Source: Phycisphaerae bacterium
Lineage (GTDB): Bacteria > Planctomycetota > Phycisphaerae > SM23-33
Direction of reading: 5' to 3'
DNA length: 59,258 bases
Assembly (NCBI GenBank): GCA_009783465.1
Contig: WRDM01000012.1
Coordinates: 1-59,258 of the forward strand
Made by a program: the position numbers and the translations under genes. The notes beneath the pieces were generated by a model that saw nothing but the letters and a program-made list of their open reading frames with translations, was not told the origin of the DNA and made no database searches. Of this stretch, positions 8,001 to 14,870 are shown piece by piece (the first letter of the stretch is position 1; each line of letters opens with the position of its first letter).

Positions 8001-9743
8001 TCAATCCGTGTACGCTTCGGGCAGTAATTTATGCATTTCCATTCGTAAATAGTTGTTGATTTCGGCTTCGCTGTCGAGTTTCATCACGCGGTTGGCGACG
8101 GCGAGCGCCCGTTCCATCGTGACGCCGCGGATGATCTTTTTGATCTCCGGAATCGCCGACGGCGTGACCGAGAACGTTCGCAAGCCCAGCCCCAGCAGCA
8201 GCACCGTGTACTTCGGGTCGCCGGCCAACTCGCCGCACATGCTCACCGGGATATCGTAGCGCTGTCCGGCGCGAATGATTTCCTGAAGCAGTCGCAGCAC
8301 GGCCGGGTTGGCGCCCGTGAAGAGCGAGGCCACGCGCTCGTTGCCGCGGTCGACGGCGAGGGTGTACTGAATCAGGTCGTTGGTGCCGATGGAGAAGAAG
8401 TCCACTTCCTGCGCGAAGGCGTAGCACTGGAGGGCAGCCGACGGCGTTTCCACCATGATGCCCACGGGCAGGTCCGGCGCGCACTCGACGCCTTCCTCCT
8501 CGAGGTCCTCGATCACGTCGCGCATGATGGCCTTGGCCTGGCGGAGTTCCTTCAGGCTCGTCAGCAGCGGGAACATCATGCTCGCCCGCGTGCCGACCGC
8601 CGCCCGCAGGATCGCGCGAATCTGCGTCTTGAAGGCCGGCAGATGCTGAAGGCAGAACCGGATCGACCGCAGCCCCAGCATCGGATTGCGCTCGGGGATG
8701 CGGGCGCGGCTTTGCGTGTATTTGTCGGCCCCGAGGTCCAGCGTGCGAATCACCACGGAGCGGTCCGGGCAAAGGTTGAGTACTTCGCGATAGGCGTTGT
8801 AGTGATCTTCCTCGCTGGGTTCGGTGTCGCTGCCGAGGTAGAGGAATTCCGTGCGGTAAAGCCCAATGCCCTGCCCGCCCTTGTCCAAAACGGTGGCGGT
8901 TTCGCGGGGGAATTCGATGTTGCCCAGCAGCAGCACCTCGTGCCCGTCGCTGGTGGTGGCGGGCAGGTCGCGCAGGGCGTCGAGGCTGTGGAGGAACTCC
9001 ACCTGCTGACGCGCCATCTGCTGGTAATGGGCCAGCGTCTCGGCGTCGGGATTCAGCACGACCACGCCGCGCGTGCCGTCGATGATGATCGTGTCGCCGC
9101 CGGCGGCATCGGCCGTCAGGTCGTTCAACCCCACCACCGCCGGCAGGCCAAGCCCGCGGGCAACGATGGCGGTGTGGCTGGTCTGCCCGCCGACGTCGAT
9201 CGCGATGCCCAGCACGTGTTCGCGGTCCATCGCCGCCGTCTGACTCGGCGACAGATCCGGCGCAACCACCACCACGTTACGCTTGAGATGGGCGAGCGTC
9301 TGGCGGTGTTGGCCGATCAGATTCCGCAGCAGCCGCTTTTCGATGTCGTACACGTCGTGCACGCGGTCGGCGAGGTGTTGCGGCATGTCGTGGAACAATT
9401 TCGCGTAGTTCCGCAGCACGGTGGCGACGGCATACTCCGCCGCCGCGTGGGAGCCCACGATCATCGCGGTGAACTGCTTGTGAAGCTCCTTGTCCTCCAG
9501 GAGCATCAAGTGGTAATCGAAAATGCCGGCCGTCTTTTTGTCGATCTTCTCAGCGGTCTGTTTGCGGAGTTCCTGAATCTCTTTTTTGGAGACCGCCGTC
9601 GCTTTGCGGAGCCGGGCCAACTCCGCCTGCGCAAGATCCACGGCGACATGCCGCTGGGGAATGTCGAACTCTTCGGCGTTCAGCACGACGGCCTGGGCGA
9701 TGGCCACGCCGGGGCTGACTCCTATGCCCTTCTTGACTTTCAT
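8001..9743 (-). CDS. ptsI: phosphoenolpyruvate-protein phosphotransferase (PTS Enzyme I)
   Basis: 580 residues from the ATG of MKVKKGIGVSPG; an in-frame GTG four codons upstream is the alternative, but the family N-terminus favours the ATG, with AGGG just before it. The cytoplasmic enzyme autophosphorylates from phosphoenolpyruvate and passes phosphate to HPr. Visible: the swivelling phospho-His motif GGQTSHTAIVARGLGLPAVVG (His190 in this numbering) and the C-terminal PEP-binding barrel with RTEFLYLG, TLDLGADK, GLRSIR and the Cys loop VSMCGELAGDP. Downstream of EIIA and the two HPr genes on the same strand, separated from HPr by a repeat. No sugar permease lies nearby, pointing to a regulatory PTS. 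Confidence 0.95.
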   Translation of the reverse strand: MKVKKGIGVSPGVAIAQAVVLNAEEFDIPQRHVAVDLAQAELARLRKATAVSKKEIQELRKQTAEKIDKKTAGIFDYHLMLLEDKELHKQFTAMIVGSHAAAEYAVATVLRNYAKLFHDMPQHLADRVHDVYDIEKRLLRNLIGQHRQTLAHLKRNVVVVAPDLSPSQTAAMDREHVLGIAIDVGGQTSHTAIVARGLGLPAVVGLNDLTADAAGGDTIIIDGTRGVVVLNPDAETLAHYQQMARQQVEFLHSLDALRDLPATTSDGHEVLLLGNIEFPRETATVLDKGGQGIGLYRTEFLYLGSDTEPSEEDHYNAYREVLNLCPDRSVVIRTLDLGADKYTQSRARIPERNPMLGLRSIRFCLQHLPAFKTQIRAILRAAVGTRASMMFPLLTSLKELRQAKAIMRDVIEDLEEEGVECAPDLPVGIMVETPSAALQCYAFAQEVDFFSIGTNDLIQYTLAVDRGNERVASLFTGANPAVLRLLQEIIRAGQRYDIPVSMCGELAGDPKYTVLLLGLGLRTFSVTPSAIPEIKKIIRGVTMERALAVANRVMKLDSEAEINNYLRMEMHKLLPEAYTD

Positions 9744-9794
9744 CCTACCCTGCACTGCGGCGGAAAACCCGCCGCGCGGGAAAAAAATGCTTCC

Positions 9795-9867
9795 GTTAAC
9801 TCGTTGACTCGTTGATTCGCTCCCCGTTCGCAGTGTTCTCCACGTAGTAACGAGTTAACGAGTCAAC
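9795..9867. repeat. GTTAACTCGTTGACTCG inverted repeat between HPr and ptsI
   Basis: The series GTTAACTC/GTTGACTC/GTTGATTC at 9795-9819 faces AACGAGTTAACGAGTCAAC at 9849-9867. The right arm provides the TGA stop of the minus-strand HPr gene that ends at 9863. The hairpin lies between two genes of one pathway and could act as an RNA-processing or attenuation site (inference). Confidence 0.8.
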
Positions 9868-10150
9868 CGACTTCGTCTTCCATTTCGCCAAATCCGCCGG
9901 CCACCAGCGCCACCAGCGCGTCGGCGGCGGCCTGCGCGTCGTCGCCGTCGGCGTGGATGGTCAGCACCGTGCCCTGCGTGCCCGCCAGCAGCATCACCGA
10001 CATGATGCTTTTGGCGTCTACCGACCGGGTGCCGTTGGACACCTCGATCGTGCTGCCGTACTGTTGGGCCACTTCCACGAACTGCATTGCCGGACGGGCG
10101 TGCAGTCCTTGCCTGTTAGGAATTTTCACGTCGCGTTCAATGCTAGCCAA
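9863..10150 (-). CDS. ptsH: HPr family phosphocarrier protein, complete active site
   Basis: 95 residues (HPr is usually 85-90) from a TTG. The phosphocarrier motif GLHARPAM is intact: His17 accepts phosphate from Enzyme I and Arg19 supports it. The SIMSVMLLAG region carries Ser48, equivalent to the Ser46 phosphorylated by HPr kinase in Gram-positives and many planctomycetes; no hprK is in this window. The C-terminus has an acidic extension (GFGEMEDEVG) whose final residue and stop codon come from an adjacent repeat. It lies 12 bp downstream of a paralogous HPr gene, clearly a tandem duplication: both start with TTG and share the IERDVKIPN N-terminus. Confidence 0.93.
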   Translation of the reverse strand: MASIERDVKIPNRQGLHARPAMQFVEVAQQYGSTIEVSNGTRSVDAKSIMSVMLLAGTQGTVLTIHADGDDAQAAADALVALVAGGFGEMEDEVG

Positions 10151-10162
10151 GGCTGATCGTCC

Positions 10163-10444
10163 TCAATCGTCGTCCATTTCGCCAAAACCGTCGGCCACCA
10201 GCGCCACCAGCGCGTCGGCGGCCGTCTGCGCGTCGTCGCCGTCGGCACGGATGGTCAACACCGTGCCCCGCGTGCCCGCCAGACGCATCACCGACATGAT
10301 GCTCTTGGCGTCCACCGACAGGCTGCCATTAGACACGTCAATCCGGCTGCCGTACCGGCTGGCCAATTCCACGAACAGCCTGGCCGGGATGACGTGCAGC
10401 CCGTATTTATTGGGGATTTTCACGTCCCGTTCAATGCGCGCCAA
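10163..10444 (-). CDS. HPr paralogue with altered active site (Arg replaced)
   Basis: 93 residues from a TTG, closely similar along its length to the neighbouring HPr. The active-site segment reads GLHVIPARLFVELA instead of GLHARPA: His17 is kept, but the partner Arg is Ile19. Ser48 and the following SIMSVMRLAG helix are conserved, so Ser phosphorylation could still occur. In HPr the Arg after the His helps stabilise phospho-His, so phosphotransfer is probably weak, and this copy may be regulatory, by analogy with Crh of Bacillus, which lost the His instead (inference). Six bp separate it from the EIIA gene, so all are likely cotranscribed. Confidence 0.9.
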   Translation of the reverse strand: MARIERDVKIPNKYGLHVIPARLFVELASRYGSRIDVSNGSLSVDAKSIMSVMRLAGTRGTVLTIRADGDDAQTAADALVALVADGFGEMDDD

Positions 10445-10450
10445 GGCGGT

Positions 10451-10918
10451 TCATCCTAACTCGTCGGCCTCGTGGATCAATTCCACAATCGCCTCGCGGG
10501 TCTCGCTCTGCCGCAGAAACTTGCGAAAAATGTCCCGCTGCACGTGCTTGAAAATCGTCTCCATCGCCTGGAGATGTTCATCGGGCTTGTCGGGATTCGA
10601 CAACAGCAGGATCACACTATAGACCGGCTTGTAATCCAGCGCGGAAAAATCAATCCCGCCGCCGGACCGCCCGATCGCCGCCATCGCCTTGGTGACGCCC
10701 TTGAGCTTGGCGTGCGGCAATGCCACGCCTTTACCGATCCCCGTCGTCGCCTGACCCTCGCGGGCCATCACGGCCTTGACCACGTCCTTGACGCTCTTGG
10801 CGGGAATCGCTCCCGCGTCCGCCAACGCGCCAACCAACTCGCCAATGGCTTCGTCCTTGGTCTTGGCCTGCAACTCGGGAATAATCGCGTCCACGACCAC
10901 GATGTCTGAAAGCTTCAT
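10451..10918 (-). CDS. PTS EIIA domain protein, fructose/nitrogen type
   Basis: 155 residues, the length of a free PtsN-like EIIA. The phospho-acceptor His69 lies in TTGIGKGVALPHAKL, the classic EIIA-Fru/Ntr signature. The C-terminal half (YSVILLLSNPDKPDEHLQAM) is also typical. It would take phosphate from HPr. There is no EIIB or EIIC in the window, so the set EIIA-HPr-HPr-EI looks like a signalling phosphorelay rather than a sugar importer. First gene of the minus-strand operon; an upstream GGAGTTACG lies before the ATG at 10918. Substrate and targets unknown. Confidence 0.9.
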   Translation of the reverse strand: MKLSDIVVVDAIIPELQAKTKDEAIGELVGALADAGAIPAKSVKDVVKAVMAREGQATTGIGKGVALPHAKLKGVTKAMAAIGRSGGGIDFSALDYKPVYSVILLLSNPDKPDEHLQAMETIFKHVQRDIFRKFLRQSETREAIVELIHEADELG

Positions 10919-11034
10919 GCGTAACTCCGTAACGTACTTGCTGGAGCGGCTTCGACAACAAACCCCAGCCTGGGCTATCTAGTGTACAGGCTGCCGGGCG
11001 TTCGTGCTAGGTGTTGATTGAAAATTCCCGAAAA

Positions 11035-11182
11035 AGCCAGTAGCCAATAGCCAGTAGCCAATAGGTATGGAACGACAAGGATAAAAAGGCAGTGACAGCG
11101 GGAACGAACCAGTGTATGGCGACAATTCAGGATCGTGTGATTGGCAGCAGACCCCGCCATACCTGATGGCTACTGGCTATTG
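11035..11182. repeat. GGCTACTGGCTATTGG-family element, copy C (opposite orientation)
   Basis: Heptamer arm AGCCAGTAGCCAATAGCC from 11035 and CTGATGGCTACTGGCTATTG to 11182. The core, read on the minus strand, contains AATCACACGATCC and CACTGCCTTTT, the same words in the same order as copies B, E and K. It ends 10 bp before the truA stop. Nothing else is seen in 10919-11191. Confidence 0.85.
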
Positions 11183-11191
11183 TGGGAAACC

Positions 11192-11965
11192 TTAATAGTG
11201 CACACATACCAGCGACAACCCCTGCGCCGGCGCCGTTGGGCCCGCGTGGCGGCGGTCGCGGGTGGCCAGGATCACGTCCACCTGATCGGCGGGCCAGCGG
11301 CCCCGACCGATTTCCATCAGCGTGCCGACGATGTTTCGCACCATGTTGTACAGAAACCCGTCGCCCTGGACGGCCACGTGAAGCTCATCGCCCTGCTCAC
11401 TCACGTCGCAGCGCGACACCGTGCGGACCGTGTCCTCGCGAACCTCCGCCGACGTGGCAAACCCGCGAAAATCGTGCGTGCCCAGCAGCCTGACCGCCCC
11501 GAGACGCATCCGGGCGACGTCCAGCGGGCGGTCGAAATGATACACCTGTTCATGCCTCGCCACGCATCGCTGCGGGGCGACGTGGATGCGGTAGCGGTAC
11601 GTTTTCCCGACGGCAGACCGCGACGCGTGAAAATCCTCCGCCGCCTCGACCGCCGACCGCACCGCGATGTCGTGCGGCAGCCGGCTGTTGATCGCCCGAC
11701 GAAGCCCCGCCAACGGCACCGCGAAATTCGTCGTGTAAAAATTCGCGACCTGACCCTCCGCGTGCACCCCCGCGTCGGTCCGCCCGGCCCCGAACACAAT
11801 CACCCGATGCCGCATCACCCGCGTCGCCGCCGCCTCCAGCCGCTCCTGAACCGTGTCCACCCCCGCCGCCTGACGCTGCCACCCGTGATACGCCGCCCCG
11901 TTGTACGCGACGACCAGCTTGACATTCCGCCGTGGCGGCAACTCGGTTGACGGTTGGGTGTCCAT
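11192..11965 (-). CDS. truA: tRNA pseudouridine(38-40) synthase TruA
   Basis: 257 residues, the usual family length. It converts uridines 38-40 in the anticodon arm of tRNAs to pseudouridine. Visible: N-terminal KLVVAYNGAAYHGWQRQ, the catalytic loop FGAGRTDAGVHAEGQVANF with Asp64, and the C-terminal FLYNMVRNIVGTLMEIGRG characteristic of TruA. The start MDTQPSTELPPRR gives a short N-terminal extension before the conserved strand. It lies downstream of pyrF on the same strand, 78 bp away across a hairpin repeat, and is followed by a palindromic element. Confidence 0.95.
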   Translation of the reverse strand: MDTQPSTELPPRRNVKLVVAYNGAAYHGWQRQAAGVDTVQERLEAAATRVMRHRVIVFGAGRTDAGVHAEGQVANFYTTNFAVPLAGLRRAINSRLPHDIAVRSAVEAAEDFHASRSAVGKTYRYRIHVAPQRCVARHEQVYHFDRPLDVARMRLGAVRLLGTHDFRGFATSAEVREDTVRTVSRCDVSEQGDELHVAVQGDGFLYNMVRNIVGTLMEIGRGRWPADQVDVILATRDRRHAGPTAPAQGLSLVCVHY

Positions 11966-12011
11966 GGGAGAATTTCACCATTCCAAGGCAAACGCATGTA
12001 GCGTTTATCCT

Positions 12012-12042
12012 CGCCACACGCGGGCGAGACGCCCGCGTCACG
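12012..12042. repeat. single GCGGGCG hairpin abutting the pyrF stop codon
   Basis: A short palindrome of the ACGCGGGCGAGACGCCCGCGT type, ending CACG immediately next to the TAA of pyrF (12043-12045). It is the unit from which the 128-bp composite elements are built. It may serve as a transcription terminator for the minus-strand pyrF message, though no T-run follows. Confidence 0.75.
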
Positions 12043-12957
12043 TTACGGTTTCCGCCGTTTCACCGCCGCGGCGATGTCGGAGGCGAACGCTTTGGCGGCG
12101 GATTCGACGGCCTTTTTCCAATCCATGCCCGCGTATTGTTTTTCCGTGTGGGCAAAGATCACCGATCGGCTGGCGTTGACGATTCCGCCGGTGCCGTCGG
12201 GCTTGAACGAGACCGCCGCGTCGTCGGCGGTGCCGCCCTGCGCGCCGTAGCCGGGCACGAGGACGATCTGTTGCGGCATGAGGTCCCGCAGGGCGCGGGC
12301 TTCGTCGGGAACCGTCGCGCCGACCACCGCGCCGACATGGCTGTACCCGCATGCCCCCACGCTGGAGGCCCCAAGCGACGCCACCAGCGAGGCCATGTGC
12401 TCGTACACTTTCCGCCCGTCCTGCGTCGCCAAATCCTGTAACTCGCGCGCGGAGGGGTTGCTGGTTCGCACGAGGACGAACAACCCCTTGCCAGCGGACG
12501 TGGCCTGCTCGATGAACGGCTTTATACCGTCGCTGCCGAGGTAGCCGTTGACGGTCACGGCGTCGGGACAACTTGCGGCGCCGACCTTGAGATGACCTTC
12601 CGCGTAGGCAGCGGCGGTCGAGCCGATGTCGTTGCGCTTCACGTCGCCGATGACGACCAGCCCCAACTCATGCGCCCGTGCCACGCAGGCTTCGTACGCG
12701 GCCACGCCCGCGCTGCCGAACACCTCAAAATACGCCGACTGCGGCTTGACCGCCGGCACATACGGCGCGACCAGTTCCAGCACCTCCAGACAAAACGACC
12801 GAACCGCCGCCACCCGACCCGCCTCGCCCGTAAACGTCGCAAACTTCCGCCGCAACGCCTCCGGCAACCGATCAAGCACCGGATCCAACCCCACGCAAAC
12901 AGGCGACCCCTTCCTCTCAATGGCCGCCAACAACCGATCCGCAAAATGCTCAGCCAT
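12043..12957 (-). CDS. pyrF: orotidine 5'-phosphate decarboxylase
   Basis: 304 residues from the ATG of MAEHFADRLLAAI; the reading frame is open further upstream but that part is repeat DNA. It catalyses the last step of UMP synthesis, decarboxylating OMP. The length and motifs (VCVGLDPVLDRLP, VVIGDVKRNDIGSTAAAYAEG with the catalytic Lys/Asp array, ILVRTSNPSARE-like segment, and LVPGYGAQGGTADDAA for phosphate binding) match the longer type-2 PyrF family. A poly-purine AAAAGGAAAA precedes the start. Followed by truA on the same strand. No other pyrimidine genes are near. Confidence 0.95.
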   Translation of the reverse strand: MAEHFADRLLAAIERKGSPVCVGLDPVLDRLPEALRRKFATFTGEAGRVAAVRSFCLEVLELVAPYVPAVKPQSAYFEVFGSAGVAAYEACVARAHELGLVVIGDVKRNDIGSTAAAYAEGHLKVGAASCPDAVTVNGYLGSDGIKPFIEQATSAGKGLFVLVRTSNPSARELQDLATQDGRKVYEHMASLVASLGASSVGACGYSHVGAVVGATVPDEARALRDLMPQQIVLVPGYGAQGGTADDAAVSFKPDGTGGIVNASRSVIFAHTEKQYAGMDWKKAVESAAKAFASDIAAAVKRRKP

Positions 12958-13007
12958 GGGTTTTCCTTTTTTCAATTTCGGCAATCCCCCTATACAATAC
13001 GTCCCGA

Positions 13008-13158
13008 AGCCACCAGCCACAAGCCACAAGGTACGGAACGACGACGGCAACATGGCAGTGAAAGCGGAGCAGGATGCACCTGTAGCCAAACGCAAAATCG
13101 TGTGATTGGCGACAAACTTCGCCATACCTGCTGGCTACTGGCTATCGGCTACTGGCTT
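13008..13158. repeat. GGCTACTGGCTATTGG-family element, copy D
   Basis: A diverged left arm (AGCCACCAGCCACAAGCC from 13008) and a clear right arm (CTGCTGGCTACTGGCTATCGG to 13158) flank a core with AATCGTGTGATTGGCGA, the complement of the family's TCACACGATC word. It sits between the divergent pyrF and leuD genes and must contain or border both promoters; the leuD ribosome site starts 8 bp after it. Confidence 0.8.
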
Positions 13159-13173
13159 CTTTGAAAGGACATC

Positions 13174-13734
13174 ATGAAAACCATCATCACCGGCAAGGCG
13201 TTTGTGATTGGCGACAACATTGATACCGACCAGATCATCCCAGCCGAGTTTCTCAGCTACAACCCCGCCATCGCGGAGGAGCGGCGGTTTTTCGGCAAAT
13301 ACGCGCTGTGCGGCGTGCCGATGGCCGCCTCGGGCCTGCCCGGTGGCAACACGCCCTTCGTGGCCGAGGGACAGTTCGCCAGCGAATTCACCGTCGTCAT
13401 CGGCGGGCGGAACTTCGGGTGCGGCTCCTCGCGCGAACACGCGCCGCTGGCACTGGCCGAAGCGGGCGTCCAGGCCGTGGTGGCCGAAAGCTACGCCCGC
13501 ATCTTCTACCGCAACAGCATCAACGGCGCGTACATCATCCCCGTGGAAACGGTCCAGCGGCTGGTCGAAACCATCGCCACCGGCGACGACGTGGAAATCA
13601 ACCTCACCACCGGCACACTGAAAAATATAACGAGCGGAAAAACGTTTGCGTTAAAACCCCTCGGCGACGTCCAAGCCATCATCGAAGCCGGCGGGATTTT
13701 CGCCTACGCCAAACAAAGCGGTTTGCTGAAGTAG
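13174..13734 (+). CDS. leuD: 3-isopropylmalate dehydratase small subunit family protein
   Basis: 186 residues. The small swivel subunit pairs with an Fe-S large subunit (LeuC) to isomerise isopropylmalate in leucine synthesis. Visible: GKAFVIGDNIDTDQIIPAEFL at the N-terminus and the substrate-loop motif GGRNFGCGSSREHAPLAL. AAAGGA lies 7 bases before the ATG. No leuC is adjacent in the window, which is unusual for bacteria, so the partner must be encoded elsewhere. Homoaconitase or methylated-intermediate small subunits share these motifs, so the substrate is not certain. A RAYT hairpin starts 20 bp after the stop. Confidence 0.85.
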   Translation: MKTIITGKAFVIGDNIDTDQIIPAEFLSYNPAIAEERRFFGKYALCGVPMAASGLPGGNTPFVAEGQFASEFTVVIGGRNFGCGSSREHAPLALAEAGVQAVVAESYARIFYRNSINGAYIIPVETVQRLVETIATGDDVEINLTTGTLKNITSGKTFALKPLGDVQAIIEAGGIFAYAKQSGLLK

Positions 13735-13753
13735 AAACACAAAATGACGCAAC

Positions 13754-13844
13754 CAATGGCTTGCCTCTTTGCGCTGTAGGATGTTGTGGACAACAACGTT
13801 GTCGTATGATACAACATCCTACAGCGCAAAGAGGCAAGCCACTG
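13754..13844. repeat. RAYT-adjacent hairpin (GGCTTGCCTCTTTGCGCTGTAGG family), best-formed copy
   Basis: Arms of about 34 bp with one mismatch: CAATGGCTTGCCTCTTTGCG... on the left and ...CGCAAAGAGGCAAGCCACTG on the right, with a loop of about 23 bases that itself contains ACAACAACGTTGTC. It ends 24 bp before the RAYT start codon. Related hairpins are at 17469, 26200, 27601, 54452 and 55345, and half copies at 2853, 20442 and 39338. By analogy with REP/RAYT pairs it is the likely substrate of the adjacent transposase. Confidence 0.88.
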
Positions 13845-13867
13845 AAAACGTTTTTGCGGTTACCGTC

Positions 13868-14455
13868 ATGCGGAGACATCGGCACATCCTTATCGCTTCG
13901 CACATTGTTCTGGTTGGTTATGGTCATTGGTTGCCCAACGATCCACGGGGCAGTTACTCGCAAAACGTTTTTATGCCGCACATTGCCAAGCTCAGGCCAC
14001 TTCATGAAGGACGAAACCCCGTCCAGCCACGCCCGGCGGAGTTACGCGAATTCCATGGCCGGGCAAAAACGGCATTGAATTATCCCGTCCACTGGTATTC
14101 GCCGGAAGAACGTGATGGGATCCGCGAAGCCTTTGTCCGCATTCACCAAGAGCACCGCCTGACCAGTTATGCCTGCGCCATTTTACCGAATCACATTCAC
14201 ATTCTGGTCCGCCGCCATGCCCTGCGAGGCCAGGTGATCCACGATCTGCTCAAACAATGCGCGAGCGATGCGGTAAAACGTTGCGGATTTTTGTCCGCGG
14301 AACATCCTGTCTTTAACGCCGGGCAGGGGGTTTTCTTCAAGCCAACTCCGCCGCAGGTGCGCGGGTGTGTTCGTTACATTGTGGACAACTTTGCAAAGCA
14401 TCATCTGCCACGAGAGCATTACGATTTCGTCAGCGAGTACGATGGTTGGGAATAG
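13868..14455 (+). CDS. REP-associated tyrosine transposase (Y1_Tnp, IS200-like HUH family)
   Basis: 195 residues from MRRHRHILIASHIVLVGYG; a longer frame from 13769 would start inside the hairpin. The HUH metal-binding motif is seen as ILPNHIHILVRR, preceded by ASHIVLVGYGHWLPNDPRGS, typical of this transposase group. A conserved C-terminal RYIVDN segment is also present; which Tyr is the nucleophile was not determined. Single-gene, no flanking IS ends; instead a well-formed hairpin lies 24 bp upstream, the arrangement seen for domesticated RAYTs and their REP/BIME repeats. It appears intact. It would nick single-stranded hairpin DNA and spread or maintain the repeat family (inference). Confidence 0.85.
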   Translation: MRRHRHILIASHIVLVGYGHWLPNDPRGSYSQNVFMPHIAKLRPLHEGRNPVQPRPAELREFHGRAKTALNYPVHWYSPEERDGIREAFVRIHQEHRLTSYACAILPNHIHILVRRHALRGQVIHDLLKQCASDAVKRCGFLSAEHPVFNAGQGVFFKPTPPQVRGCVRYIVDNFAKHHLPREHYDFVSEYDGWE

Positions 14456-14465
14456 GAACGTTTCG

Positions 14466-14870
14466 TTATTTCTCCGTCAGGATTCCGCCGGGGCCAATGA
14501 TAACGGTTTGCCGTTGGTGCGATATTGCCAATTCACACAGGTAGCCCGTCTCGACGTCGAAGGCGGTGCCGCCTCCACCCCTGCGAGTGCCGGCACCGTC
14601 GCCCAACACCCCGCGAACGCGAACGGCTGTGCCGTTTCGAGGCACCACGCGAACCGACTTCGACCCGTACGGTGAAATGCTGCCAAGGTAGTACGTTCTG
14701 TCATCTCCGACCGCGACCGTGACACCGTGCAACGCAACGCCGGATCGATTGACGACCGTGACCTTGGGCATCCACCATCCCCAGAAAAACAACACCCCGC
14801 CGCCGAAGATGACGGCCAGCGATAGCAGAATTGTGATATATCGTCGCTTGGCGTTCTTTCCTTTCATCAT
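14466..14870 (-). CDS. small membrane-anchored hypothetical protein
   Basis: 134 residues (133 if the second of two tandem ATGs is used). A basic N-terminus (KGKNAKRRY) is followed by one transmembrane segment (ITILLSLAVIFGGGVLFFWGWW, about residues 11-32), then a periplasmic beta-type domain beginning KVTVVNRSGVALHGVTVAV, with a Gly-rich loop near residues 92-102. Its start codon overlaps the miaB stop by four bases, so it is translationally coupled downstream of miaB. No family recognised. The 3' end lies 10 bp from the convergent RAYT gene. Confidence 0.7.
   Translation of the reverse strand: MMKGKNAKRRYITILLSLAVIFGGGVLFFWGWWMPKVTVVNRSGVALHGVTVAVGDDRTYYLGSISPYGSKSVRVVPRNGTAVRVRGVLGDGAGTRRGGGGTAFDVETGYLCELAISHQRQTVIIGPGGILTEK

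Noticed and set aside
8001-10918. PTS genes as a sugar uptake operon
   Set aside because: No EIIB, EIIC or sugar-metabolism gene is nearby; the set fits a regulatory phosphorelay better.
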